Shown here one piece after another: positions 1-5,567 of a stretch of DNA of 5,733 nucleotides. Numbering within the stretch: the stretch's first letter is position 1; each line of letters starts with the position of its first letter. The notes beneath the pieces were generated by a model, which was not told the DNA's origin, searched no databases, and worked only from the letters and a program-made list of their open reading frames with translations. This stretch comes from an uncultured Lachnospiraceae bacterium (GTDB taxonomy: Bacteria; Bacillota; Clostridia; Lachnospirales; Lachnospiraceae), in the NCBI GenBank assembly GCA_900313265.1, contig OMRN01000329.1, positions 1 through 5,733 on the forward strand, written 5' to 3'. The translations under genes and the position numbers were made by a program.

Positions 1-45
1 AGGGTCGGCACAAGTATTTTCGGAGAACGAAACTATTCCGTGTAG
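1..45 (+). CDS. yggS: C-terminal tail of YggS-family PLP-binding protein (5' partial)
   Basis: The first 14 codons in frame 1 read RVGTSIFGERNYSV and then TAG. R-(V/I)-G-(T/S)-x-(I/L)-F-G-x-R is the conserved C-terminal signature of the YggS/YlmE/PROSC family of PLP-binding proteins, which maintain pyridoxal-phosphate and amino-acid homeostasis in the cytosol; the motif lies near the phosphate of the cofactor. The stop codon (43-45) overlaps the first bases of the sepF SD (44-49), so the two genes are probably translated from one mRNA. YggS directly upstream of SepF is a classic order in Firmicutes, Actinobacteria and Cyanobacteria. Only the tail is visible, so nothing can be said about the lysine that binds PLP. 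Confidence 0.85.
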   Translation, partial: RVGTSIFGERNYSV

Positions 46-55
46 GAGGTAGAAG

Positions 56-571
56 ATGGCGGAGAAAGAGAAAAAAGGGCCAAAGGTAATCGATGCGATT
101 ATTAAGGGAATCGGCTTGGAGAACGATGAAGAAGATTATGGAGATGAGGCTTACGAAGACGATGATTACGTAGACGTAGATGAAGAGCCCGTACAGAAAG
201 CGCCGAAAAAACCACGGACGAGATTTGCTGCTGAAAGAAAATCCAGATCCGGAAGAGGGGAAAGGGGAGACGAAATGTATAATATTCACAGAATGCATGC
301 AAGAACAATTGAAGACGGAAAGCAGATTACCGAACTTTTAAAGAATAAAACAACGGTTATTATTAATCTGGAAGGTGTTGATCTGGCAGTTGCACAGAGA
401 ATCATCGATTATACTTCCGGTTCCTGTTTTGCACTGGATGCCAAACTTGAAAGCATTTCTTCCTACATTTTCATGGCATCTCCGAATACCGCAAATGTAA
501 CGGCGGATATTACCGGTGAAAACACCAGCTCCATTGATGTTCCCGGTTCCGACTTCTCGGATTTGTTATAA
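56..571 (+). CDS. sepF: Cell division protein SepF
   Basis: SepF binds the FtsZ C-terminal tail, bundles or arches FtsZ filaments and anchors the division ring to the membrane. Residues 10-21 (KVIDAIIKGIGL) form the N-terminal amphipathic membrane-binding helix. Residues 22-45 are very acidic and 46-72 very basic (KKPRTR, RKSRSGRGER), making a longer, more strongly charged linker than in Bacillus. The conserved SepF core runs from about 74 to 152, with KNKTTVIINLEGVD (96-109), AQRIIDYTSGSCFALDA (113-129) and IFMASPNTANV (138-148), matching the family's strand, dimer-helix and glycine-containing segments. Its 171 aa compares with about 150 in Bacillus; the excess is the linker and a 20-residue serine/aspartate-rich tail. 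A perfect AGGAGG at 44-49, 6 nt before ATG, fixes the start. It follows the yggS stop directly, as in many Gram-positives. Confidence 0.95.
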   Translation: MAEKEKKGPKVIDAIIKGIGLENDEEDYGDEAYEDDDYVDVDEEPVQKAPKKPRTRFAAERKSRSGRGERGDEMYNIHRMHARTIEDGKQITELLKNKTTVIINLEGVDLAVAQRIIDYTSGSCFALDAKLESISSYIFMASPNTANVTADITGENTSSIDVPGSDFSDLL

Positions 572-572
572 T
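564..572 (+). promoter_or_regulatory. Putative extended -10 promoter overlapping the sepF stop codon
   Basis: TGTTATAAT is a perfect TGnTATAAT extended -10. It spans the last codons and stop of sepF (TTG TTA TAA). No good -35 is seen 16-18 nt upstream, but extended -10 promoters can work without one. Transcription would start near 579, ahead of the hairpin at 608-634 and the gene at 673. The match could be chance, because it is made of ordinary codons plus a stop. Confidence 0.4.
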
Positions 573-607
573 TATCGAAATTAGTTGGTCAGGATTAAAT
601 TTAACGT

Positions 608-634
608 CAAGCGAGCAGGTTTCCTGCTCGCTTG
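608..634 (+). terminator. Perfect 12-bp hairpin, terminator-like but without a T tract
   Basis: CAAGCGAGCAGG (608-619) and CCTGCTCGCTTG (623-634) are exact reverse complements with a 3-nt TTT loop. This is a very stable GC-rich stem in the gap after sepF. The bases that follow (TGTAATAAAAAAG) are not the T-run expected of an intrinsic terminator, and the opposite strand has no clean T-run either. It may be a weak or Rho-assisted terminator, an mRNA 3'-end stabiliser for sepF, or part of the 5' leader of the next gene if the promoter at 564-572 is real. Confidence 0.5.
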
Positions 635-672
635 TGTAATAAAAAAGAAAAAACGGACGATATTAAGAGAGA

Positions 673-1449
673 ATGAAAGAAGTAATTATTGATAAAAGCA
701 AAACCATACAGATTCCCGTTATCATCGGAAATGAGGAAGATTTGATGAGCTGCGGTTTCGCAGCCACGGACGTTTATGCACCGGTTCTGATGAAGGATGT
801 GGTGTATGGAGGCGGACAATTTTTCGAAAATTATCCCAGGGCGATTTTTATTAACACGGATGATTTGTTCCATATTGAAAATGCTGAATTTTTCAGCCTG
901 ATTGCGTATTCCATGCGTTTTGCGATTGAAAACAGCAGTTCTTTGTATGGCTATATCATCAATCATCTGTATGAGCTTTGCGATCTTGATCATGAGACAT
1001 TGGAAGAATTACTGGAGGAAATATATAAGGTTCATCGTAAAATAATCATAAACAAGACCAAAGAAGAACGGAAAATGATTTCGCTTATGGAGGCTTTGGA
1101 GGACTGTATTCTTTCAATCGATGCCTTTCCTTCGTGCGACTGTGTTGCTTACGGGTGTATTGCCGGAGCATATTATTCCGCCAGATCCGGTCTTTTGTCC
1201 AAAGAAGAATACTATGAAATCCGGGATATGTTTGTTCCGTTCGGGCTTTCGATTTCACAGACCCGTTTAAACCAGAAGGAACTTTATGAGATTGCCTATG
1301 AACATTTAAATAACAGGGAAGATTTAAACCGGATTCTTGTTTTAAAAAAGATCGGTAAATTAAATGATGCTTTTGAATTAGAGAATAAAGAGCTTTTTAA
1401 CGAAGATATTTTTGACAGCATTTATTTTGACGAAAACAATTATGACTGA
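673..1449 (+). CDS. AroB-like (dehydroquinate synthase fold) protein lacking catalytic residues; probable pseudoenzyme
   Basis: Function unknown. Read by eye, most of this 258-aa protein follows the C-terminal half of 3-dehydroquinate synthase. GQFFENYPRAIFINTDDL (48-65) fits the AroB G-x-F-x-x-P-x-A-V-x-x-D-T-x-x-L segment. SLIAYSMRFAI (75-85) fits SGxAEVxKxAx. VHRKIIINKTKEERKMISL (120-138) fits xxxKxxVVxxDExExGxRxxLN. CDCVAYGCIAGAYYSARSGL (155-174) fits GEAVAxGMxxAxxLSxxxGL, and VLKKIGKLNDAF (223-234) fits the late IG-containing strand. At the metal-ligand positions, however, Glu becomes Tyr79, the first His of GHTxGHAxE becomes Glu140, and the His of HGEAVA becomes Ser154; the second His of GHTxGHAxE becomes Asp144. 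The N-terminal NAD-binding domain is cut to about 50 residues and has no GGGxxGD motif. Enzymatic dehydroquinate synthesis is therefore unlikely. An in-frame TAA at 664-666 means no upstream extension; the SD (AAGAGA, 665-670) is weak and close. The gene overlaps rluD by 8 nt. Homology is my inference; the open frame itself is secure. Confidence 0.75.
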   Translation: MKEVIIDKSKTIQIPVIIGNEEDLMSCGFAATDVYAPVLMKDVVYGGGQFFENYPRAIFINTDDLFHIENAEFFSLIAYSMRFAIENSSSLYGYIINHLYELCDLDHETLEELLEEIYKVHRKIIINKTKEERKMISLMEALEDCILSIDAFPSCDCVAYGCIAGAYYSARSGLLSKEEYYEIRDMFVPFGLSISQTRLNQKELYEIAYEHLNNREDLNRILVLKKIGKLNDAFELENKELFNEDIFDSIYFDENNYD

Positions 1450-2380
1450 AAATCCCGGTAAATTATTCACTTTCCAAATTGATTCGGCCGCAGCGGAAGA
1501 GCGGCTGGATTTATTTTTGACGGACCAGTTTGACGAACTTTCAAGAAGCTATATTCAGAAACTTTCGAAAGACGGATTTGTTCTTGTCAATAATAAACCC
1601 GTAAAATGCGGATATTCTCTTCGCGAGAACGATGTTGTTTCCGTTATGATTCCGGAAAAAATCGTACCGGATATTCTGGCGGAAGACATTCCGCTTAATA
1701 TCCTTTATGAAGACGAGGATGTTTTGATTGTAAACAAACCGAAAGGAATGGTGGTTCATCCGGCCGCGGGTCATTACAGCGGCACGTTGGTAAATGCGAT
1801 TATGTATCATTGCAGGGATTCCTTATCCGGAATAAACGGCATTATGCGTCCCGGAATTGTACACCGGATTGATAAGGATACAAGCGGGTCGCTTATTATT
1901 TGCAAGAACGATTTTTCTCATAATGCCATTGCTTTGCAGCTTAAAGATCATACAGCCAAACGGATTTACAAGGGAATTGTGTGCGGACATTTAAAAGAGG
2001 CGGAAGGCATTGTTGATGCGCCCATCGGAAGAGACGGTAAGGATCGCAAAAAAATGTGCGTCAATCCACCCTCCGGTATATCAAGACCCGCCATTACGCA
2101 TTATCGAAAAATCGGTGAATCCGATAAAAATTATGATTATGCCGAATTTCGGCTCGAAACCGGACGGACACACCAGATTCGTGTCCATATGGCAAGCATT
2201 TATCGTCCGCTTTTGGGAGATCTTGTTTACGGAAACGATGATATGTTTCATCCCGAAGGACAGGTTTTACATGCTGAAGTCATCGGTTTCGTTCATCCGA
2301 GAACCAATGAATACATGGAATTCTCGGCGCCTGTACCGGAGTATTTTACGGAGATTTTAAAGAAACTGAATATTTCGTAA
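1442..2380 (+). CDS. rluD: RluA/RluD-family 23S rRNA pseudouridine synthase
   Basis: The enzyme converts uridines to pseudouridine in RNA; RluD-type members act on helix 69 of 23S rRNA. An N-terminal S4 RNA-binding domain covers about residues 20-70 (RLDLFL, SRSYIQKLSKDGFVLVNNKPV). The catalytic domain starts near 85 with YEDEDVLIVNKPKGMVVHP (89-107). It contains VHRIDKDTSG (140-149) with catalytic Asp144, KRIYKGIVCG (173-182), GRTHQIRVHM (241-250) and the C-terminal HAEVIGFVHP (277-286). The 312 aa match the usual RluD length of about 300-325. Serine 150 replaces the usual leucine after DTSG. I chose ATG 1442, which overlaps the previous stop by 8 nt and suits translational coupling. A TTG at 1412 would add ten residues (MTAFILTKTI) unlike the family N-terminus. 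Neither start has a clear SD. Substrate specificity (RluD versus RluC/A) is inferred from the S4 domain and locus. Confidence 0.93.
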   Translation: MTENPGKLFTFQIDSAAAEERLDLFLTDQFDELSRSYIQKLSKDGFVLVNNKPVKCGYSLRENDVVSVMIPEKIVPDILAEDIPLNILYEDEDVLIVNKPKGMVVHPAAGHYSGTLVNAIMYHCRDSLSGINGIMRPGIVHRIDKDTSGSLIICKNDFSHNAIALQLKDHTAKRIYKGIVCGHLKEAEGIVDAPIGRDGKDRKKMCVNPPSGISRPAITHYRKIGESDKNYDYAEFRLETGRTHQIRVHMASIYRPLLGDLVYGNDDMFHPEGQVLHAEVIGFVHPRTNEYMEFSAPVPEYFTEILKKLNIS

Positions 2381-2450
2381 TTTCGTGTATGATGTTGGAG
2401 CCAAATAGATTTTTTGCAGTCATTTTATGGTGATTTATAACGGAGAGAAT

Positions 2451-2819
2451 ATGAAAAAGAACCTGAGAATTATTACAATTGTTTTGCTTGCTGTGATTAT
2501 GATAATGAACGTAACCGCCTGCAAGGGAACTCCGGATTCGGCCGCCGGGACGTATGCGTTTGTATGGGAAAAGGGACCTGTTTATAACCGGGAAGGACTT
2601 GATTATACGTATACGCTCGACGGATACGGAAAAGGAGAGTACTTCCATAAAAATGCCACTCACAAAATCAAATACACGCTTACCGGCGATAATATCGAAA
2701 TTAAAGATACGATTACGGGAATTCGCTATAACGGAACGTGCAAAAACGGTGAACTCCATATTTATGACGGAAATCCTCAAAGCGACATGGTTTCGGAATT
2801 TATGTTTCAAAAGAAATAA
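2451..2819 (+). CDS. Small putative lipoprotein, unknown function
   Basis: This encodes 122 aa. The N-terminus is a typical lipoprotein signal: MKKNLR, a hydrophobic core at about 7-20, then lipobox VTAC with Cys24 as the predicted lipidated residue. The mature part of about 99 residues is rich in alternating short strands and turns (GTYAFVWEKG, YTYTLDGYGKGEYF, KIKYTLTGDNIEIKD, YNGTCKNGELHIYDG). This resembles small beta-sandwich or lipocalin-like extracytoplasmic lipoproteins of Clostridia; I cannot name a family. The start at 2451 is supported by GGAG at 2442-2445 and by the signal-peptide layout. An ATG at 2427 in frame would add eight residues without an SD. The 70-nt gap after rluD holds no clear terminator, so read-through from rluD is possible. 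It is probably attached to the outer face of the membrane. Confidence 0.8.
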   Translation: MKKNLRIITIVLLAVIMIMNVTACKGTPDSAAGTYAFVWEKGPVYNREGLDYTYTLDGYGKGEYFHKNATHKIKYTLTGDNIEIKDTITGIRYNGTCKNGELHIYDGNPQSDMVSEFMFQKK

Positions 2820-2920
2820 GAGATGAAAGAACCAAAAGACGAAAGAAATAAAAGATAAAAAATAATATATTAATAATTAATAGGTTAAATTAATAAAAAA
2901 ATGAGAGGTGGATTATAAAG

Positions 2921-3619
2921 ATGAATCTGGATATTAGGACCTGGAATATGAAGCAAAGAGCGATGCTTGATTATGTCCTCGGAGCAATTTGCTTTGCGAT
3001 ATTTATTGTGCTGATTATCCTGCTTAAAACAGTTGATGTTCAGGCAGTCGGACCGGAAGGAACCAGTGTTGGCCTGGCAAGTATGAATACGGCATTTCAT
3101 AATATGACCGGAGAAAATAAAGGATTTTATCTGTTATCTAAAATTCTGGGATTTGCGGAACTTTCGCTGGTTGTTTACTTTGCCGGAATTGCCGTTTATC
3201 AGTGGGTGAAAGGAAAATCTTTCAAAAATGTGGCACATTGCCTGAAAGCGGCCGGAATTTTTTATGTAATTACGGCAGGCCTGTATGTTTTCTTTGAAAA
3301 AGTGGTGATTAATTACCGGCCGGTTATCATGGAGGGAAAAGATCATGTAGAACCTTCTTTTCCTTCAACGCATACACTTCTTGCGATCATGATTCTGGGA
3401 AGTGCTTTTGTTATCGCAAAAAATCTGCTTACGAATGTTCCTTTGAAAAGAACACTCAGAATTCTCTGCTTTGTGTTTATGTTTATTACAGCGGCTGCTA
3501 GGCTTTTAAGTGGCGTACACTGGCTGACGGATATTATCGGTGCTATTTTTCTCGGTGCAACGCTGGTTTTTGAATATGCCGGTGTGATTAAACACGGGAT
3601 ATATTTAAGAACGAAATAA
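2921..3619 (+). CDS. PAP2-superfamily membrane phosphatase
   Basis: Type-2 phosphatidic acid phosphatase family members dephosphorylate lipid phosphates such as phosphatidate or undecaprenyl pyrophosphate at the membrane. The 232-aa protein shows about six hydrophobic segments (near 17-38, 77-98, 107-126, 151-168, 177-193 and 203-220). The family motifs are present: motif 1 as EKVVINYRP (126-134), motif 2 as PSFPSTHT (145-152) with catalytic His151, and motif 3 as RLLSGVHWLTD (194-204) with Arg194, His200 and Asp204. Motif 1 is unusual: the canonical K-x6-RP lysine position holds Glu126, and the only lysine is one residue closer to RP. PSTH replaces the common PSGH. The ATG at 2921 follows AGGTGG (2906-2911) with a 9-nt spacer. 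It lies 36 nt before the next membrane protein, so the two are probably co-transcribed. The physiological substrate cannot be told from sequence. Confidence 0.9.
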   Translation: MNLDIRTWNMKQRAMLDYVLGAICFAIFIVLIILLKTVDVQAVGPEGTSVGLASMNTAFHNMTGENKGFYLLSKILGFAELSLVVYFAGIAVYQWVKGKSFKNVAHCLKAAGIFYVITAGLYVFFEKVVINYRPVIMEGKDHVEPSFPSTHTLLAIMILGSAFVIAKNLLTNVPLKRTLRILCFVFMFITAAARLLSGVHWLTDIIGAIFLGATLVFEYAGVIKHGIYLRTK

Positions 3620-3655
3620 ATTTTCAGATGGTTTGGCTGTTGTAACGGAGGGGAT

Positions 3656-4165
3656 ATGGACAAAGGACTTCGAATAACGGGACTTGTTTCGTGGATTCTT
3701 ACGGCATTCATCATTTTTCTCGGTGGTTTTGTTTCGCTTTTTTTCGGACTGACGCTCGGAGCATATGATATTTCTTTGTTTTTGCTTGAAGAATTGGACG
3801 CTTATACCCCTGATCCGACTTACACCGGTGGCGGTTTTCTTATAATCATAACCGTAACCGCGATTGTCGGTGCTGTTTTGGTTTTTATCTTATCTGTCAT
3901 CACATTTTTCCTGTCAAAAAAACCGTGGTTTGGGGCCAGCACGGTAATGATTGTGGTCAACTGCGTTATTTTGTTTGTTAATGCATTGCTGCAGCTGGTG
4001 TGTGTTGCCTATTTGAACTTGCAACACGATATCCCCTTTGAAGATGTGGTGGATAAAAGGCTCTTTTTCATTTCGCCTGCCATTGAATTTGTAATTCTTA
4101 TCGGCATGATTGTTCTTGCCGTATTCAGTATCAGAAGCATGAAATTCCTAAATATCAAAGGATAA
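3656..4165 (+). CDS. Four-helix integral membrane protein, unknown function
   Basis: This encodes 169 aa with four strongly hydrophobic stretches at about 6-36, 60-87, 92-120 and 138-160. The loop between helices 1 and 2 (about 37-59) is acidic and aromatic (EELDAYTPDPTYTGGG) and probably extracytoplasmic. The loop after helix 2 holds KK (88-89), and the C-terminal tail is short and basic (RSMKFLNIKG), so both tail and KK loop are probably cytoplasmic by the positive-inside rule. I do not recognise a family and see no catalytic motif. GGAGG at 3647-3651 supports the ATG at 3656, although the spacer is only 4 nt. It begins 36 nt after the PAP2 phosphatase stop with no terminator between, so the two form a likely operon; a role tied to that phosphatase is possible but unproven. 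Confidence 0.8.
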   Translation: MDKGLRITGLVSWILTAFIIFLGGFVSLFFGLTLGAYDISLFLLEELDAYTPDPTYTGGGFLIIITVTAIVGAVLVFILSVITFFLSKKPWFGASTVMIVVNCVILFVNALLQLVCVAYLNLQHDIPFEDVVDKRLFFISPAIEFVILIGMIVLAVFSIRSMKFLNIKG

Positions 4166-4225
4166 TGGCTTTAAATCTATTTTTATACTTTAACAAGGAT
4201 GATATGCGGAATGAATGGCGGAAAA

Positions 4226-4780
4226 ATGAATAAAAGAATTTGTCGAAAATTAACGATAATCGGTATTTTATCACTTGTAATTCTGAGTCTGTGTGCCTGT
4301 AAGGCAAAAACGGCAAGACAGTTAAAAAGCGAGGCAAGAGCAGAGCACGGACATGCCAAAGTGATTTCCAAATATACTTCGGACAATTACAGTTATGTTG
4401 TTTTAAAGGACAAAGAGCAGGGATTTACATATACTGTCGCAAGCGGTCTTCATGGTATTAGTATTGACGGATCATCCTTAGGGGGGTCGTATACATACGA
4501 TGATTTCAATGAACGTCTGCTGGAGTATTGTTACGGATTTGTCCGGCGTCAGGTTGATGAACTGTGTAGTCAGTATGGAGCATCATATGATCCTGTTGAG
4601 TGCTCCATTACCGTTAATAATCCTGATGAAGCCGCAGATGTCAGCGAAGGTTGTGCCAAAGTATTGGTGACACATGATAAGAAGAATCGTTTGAACGGGA
4701 AGATAATAATCGTGTATGACACCAAAGGAGAAATATTGGGAGATGTAATGTTTCCGGAATGTATATATATACCCCGTTAA
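4226..4780 (+). CDS. Putative lipoprotein, unknown function
   Basis: This encodes 184 aa from this start. The N-terminus MNKRICRK is followed by a hydrophobic core at about 9-22 and lipobox LCAC, with Cys25 the predicted lipid-modified residue. The mature domain starts with a basic/charged linker (KAKTARQLKSEARAEHGHAK). It then has strand-like segments (YSYVVLKDKEQGFTYTV, ISIDGSSLGGSYTYDDF), a helix-like stretch (NERLLEYCYGFVRRQVDEL) and late strands (CAKVLVTH, KIIIVYDTKGEIL). Five further cysteines (102, 114, 126, 143, 179) are unusual for a Gram-positive exported protein; none forms CxxC. The start is uncertain: ATG 4226 gives the best signal peptide with GGCGGA close upstream. ATG 4211 (AAGGA at 4195-4199) and ATG 4199 are in-frame alternatives adding 5 or 9 residues. 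TATACT at 4184-4189 could be a -10 but has no good -35. Function not recognised. Confidence 0.78.
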   Translation: MNKRICRKLTIIGILSLVILSLCACKAKTARQLKSEARAEHGHAKVISKYTSDNYSYVVLKDKEQGFTYTVASGLHGISIDGSSLGGSYTYDDFNERLLEYCYGFVRRQVDELCSQYGASYDPVECSITVNNPDEAADVSEGCAKVLVTHDKKNRLNGKIIIVYDTKGEILGDVMFPECIYIPR

Positions 4781-4828
4781 TATAAGTGGTAAAGGTAATC
4801 GATTAAACGTGTAGAATAAAAAACTAAA

Positions 4829-4855
4829 TTGCATAAAAAACAGAATAATTATACT
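4829..4855 (+). promoter_or_regulatory. Weak candidate promoter ahead of the STAS-like gene
   Basis: TTGCAT (4829-4834) and TATACT (4850-4855) resemble -35 and -10 boxes, but the 15-nt spacer is shorter than the usual 16-18. The AT-rich 142-nt gap after the preceding lipoprotein gene makes a separate promoter here plausible. No terminator is visible for the upstream gene in this gap. Confidence 0.25.
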
Positions 4856-4922
4856 TGAAAGGGATCTTCCTAACGGAAAAGCATTGTTACGACTGGATTA
4901 TCGAATTATTGAGGGAAAAGAA

Positions 4923-5297
4923 ATGTTTGAAAGTGATTATGCTAAAACCGAATACATTGAGAAAGATAATGTTGTTTTCCATGTATGGAAAAAAGAAGCT
5001 CATCTTGATGACTATCGCAAACCGGTAGAAGCCTCGTTGGAAATGCTTAAGGCACATAAAAACAGTATTTTTATTGTGGATGCCAGAAACGGGTTCGAAG
5101 ATGTGAAGGAAGATGTGGAATGGGGGTTCACATATTTTCTTCCTGAATTAAAAAAGACGGGCTGTGAGATTTGGGGATTCATTCTTCCGGAAGTATCCGA
5201 CATCGAAGGTGAAATCGATTTGTGGACGAAGGAGATTGAGAAGAATTTCCGTGTCATCAGAGCTACATCGTATGAGTCAATACTGAGCATGGTATAG
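4923..5297 (+). CDS. Small STAS/SpoIIAA-like cytosolic protein, unknown function
   Basis: This encodes 124 aa with no signal peptide or membrane segment. The order of predicted elements fits a SpoIIAA/STAS-type alternating alpha-beta fold: strands YIEKDNVVFHVWKK (11-24), helix DYRKPVEASLEMLKAHK (30-46), strand SIFIVDARN (48-56), an acidic stretch EDVKEDVEWGF (59-69), strand CEIWGFILP (81-89), helix IDLWTKEIEKNF (98-109), and a final strand RVIRATSYESIL (110-121). Such stand-alone proteins can act as scaffolds or phosphorylation-controlled partners, but no serine/threonine phospho-site motif of SpoIIAA type (D-S-S-G) is seen. ATG 4923 is chosen because GAGGG at 4911-4915 lies 7 nt upstream. 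An in-frame TTG at 4884 would add 13 residues without an SD. No partner kinase or sigma factor gene is adjacent. The fold call is inference from pattern; the gene itself is well supported. Confidence 0.72.
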   Translation: MFESDYAKTEYIEKDNVVFHVWKKEAHLDDYRKPVEASLEMLKAHKNSIFIVDARNGFEDVKEDVEWGFTYFLPELKKTGCEIWGFILPEVSDIEGEIDLWTKEIEKNFRVIRATSYESILSMV

Positions 5298-5430
5298 CCG
5301 ATAAACCGAAGATAAAAGCGGAGAATGCATTTTTCATTTGCAAAAAAATTGTGCATTTTTATACCGGATGAAACAGAATAATAAATGAATGACTAAATAA
5401 GTCAACCGACATTCCGGGTATATAGGATAG

Positions 5431-5465
5431 AGCAACAGTATCTATGAGGATAGTGTTGCTTTTTT
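5431..5465 (+). terminator. Strong intrinsic (Rho-independent) terminator
   Basis: A 12-position stem (5431-5442 with 5449-5460) has 11 Watson-Crick pairs, one G-G mismatch (5438/5453) and a 6-nt loop TATGAG. The last stem base and 5461-5465 make a run of six T. It ends the transcript of the STAS-like gene, 134 nt after its stop, and separates it from the promoter at 5492. Confidence 0.9.
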
Positions 5466-5491
5466 CGAAGAAGATAATAATTGTCTTTTTA

Positions 5492-5500
5492 TGATATACT
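5492..5500 (+). promoter_or_regulatory. Extended -10 promoter for the leader and the 5673 gene
   Basis: TGATATACT matches the TGnTATAAT extended -10 in eight of nine positions, counting n as free. It lies 26 nt after the terminator T-run, where a new transcription unit is expected. No clear -35 sits 17 nt upstream, which extended -10 promoters tolerate. Start of transcription near 5507 would give a leader of about 165 nt. A competing reading, TTGTCT (5481-5486) with TATACG (5506-5511), has a 19-nt spacer and is weaker. Confidence 0.55.
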
Positions 5501-5521
5501 GACATTATACGGTGATAAATT

Positions 5522-5554
5522 ATGAGACAGCCCTTGTCTCATTCAGTAAAATAG
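5522..5554 (+). CDS. Possible leader peptide (uORF), MRQPLSHSVK
   Basis: ATG at 5522 opens a 10-codon frame ending at TAG (5552-5554). GGTGA at 5511-5515, 6 nt before the ATG, is a plausible SD just inside the predicted transcript. The uORF exactly covers the 8-bp leader hairpin and ends within the AGGGC segment, so a translating or stalled ribosome would change leader folding, as in ermC-type leader-peptide control. An ATG at the base of a hairpin may be chance; there is no direct evidence of translation. Confidence 0.25.
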   Translation: MRQPLSHSVK

Positions 5555-5558
5555 GGCA
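5522..5558 (+). promoter_or_regulatory. Leader hairpin with loop complementary to downstream segment (pseudoknot candidate)
   Basis: ATGAGACA (5522-5529) and TGTCTCAT (5535-5542) form a perfect 8-bp stem around loop GCCCT (5530-5534). The loop is the exact complement of AGGGC (5553-5557), 10 nt beyond the stem, allowing an H-type pseudoknot of 4-5 bp. The zero-length first loop may cost the outermost pair. AGGGCA (5553-5558) can alternatively pair with TGTCCT (5572-5577), which is part of the strand that hides the downstream SD. There is no T-tract, so this is not a terminator. Confidence 0.5.
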
Positions 5559-5567
5559 TTTGCTCGT

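Noticed and set aside
607..993. 128-aa open frame on the - strand
   Set aside because: It lies antisense to the AroB-like gene and across the 608-634 hairpin, has no SD, and has no recognisable protein pattern; a shadow frame.
1412..1441. TTG start 10 codons upstream for the pseudouridine synthase
   Set aside because: No SD; it adds residues not typical of the family and deepens the overlap with the previous gene. ATG 1442 is preferred.
2010..2360. 116-aa + strand frame inside rluD
   Set aside because: It is out of frame within the conserved pseudouridine synthase catalytic domain, with no family features.
2414..2441. TTGCAG (N16) TATAAC as a promoter for the first lipoprotein gene
   Set aside because: The predicted start would fall inside or after the SD (2442-2445), leaving no ribosome binding site on the transcript.
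2346..2810. 154-aa open frame on the - strand
   Set aside because: It covers the end of rluD and the lipoprotein gene in antisense. The + strand frame there has a lipobox and an SD; the - strand one has neither.
2823..2858. Mini-ORF of 11 codons (MKEPKDERNKR) after the first lipoprotein gene
   Set aside because: No SD at a good distance, very purine-biased composition that makes Lys/Glu/Arg codons by default, and nothing to support translation.
2820..2920. AT-rich, purine-biased gap before the PAP2 gene as a promoter region
   Set aside because: TATATT-like boxes occur by composition alone; no -35 or extended -10 could be matched, so no promoter is called although one may exist.
5012..5356. 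114-aa open frame on the - strand
   Set aside because: It is antisense to the STAS-like gene, which has a good SD and a coherent fold pattern on the + strand.
5324..5357. AATGCA/TGCATT inverted repeat with an inner T/A pairing after the STAS-like gene
   Set aside because: The pairing is almost all A-T with a large loop and a bulge; the strong terminator at 5431-5465 is a better 3' end.
5391..5403. GACT-AAATA-AGTC inverted repeat
   Set aside because: Only 4 bp; expected by chance in AT-rich intergenic DNA.
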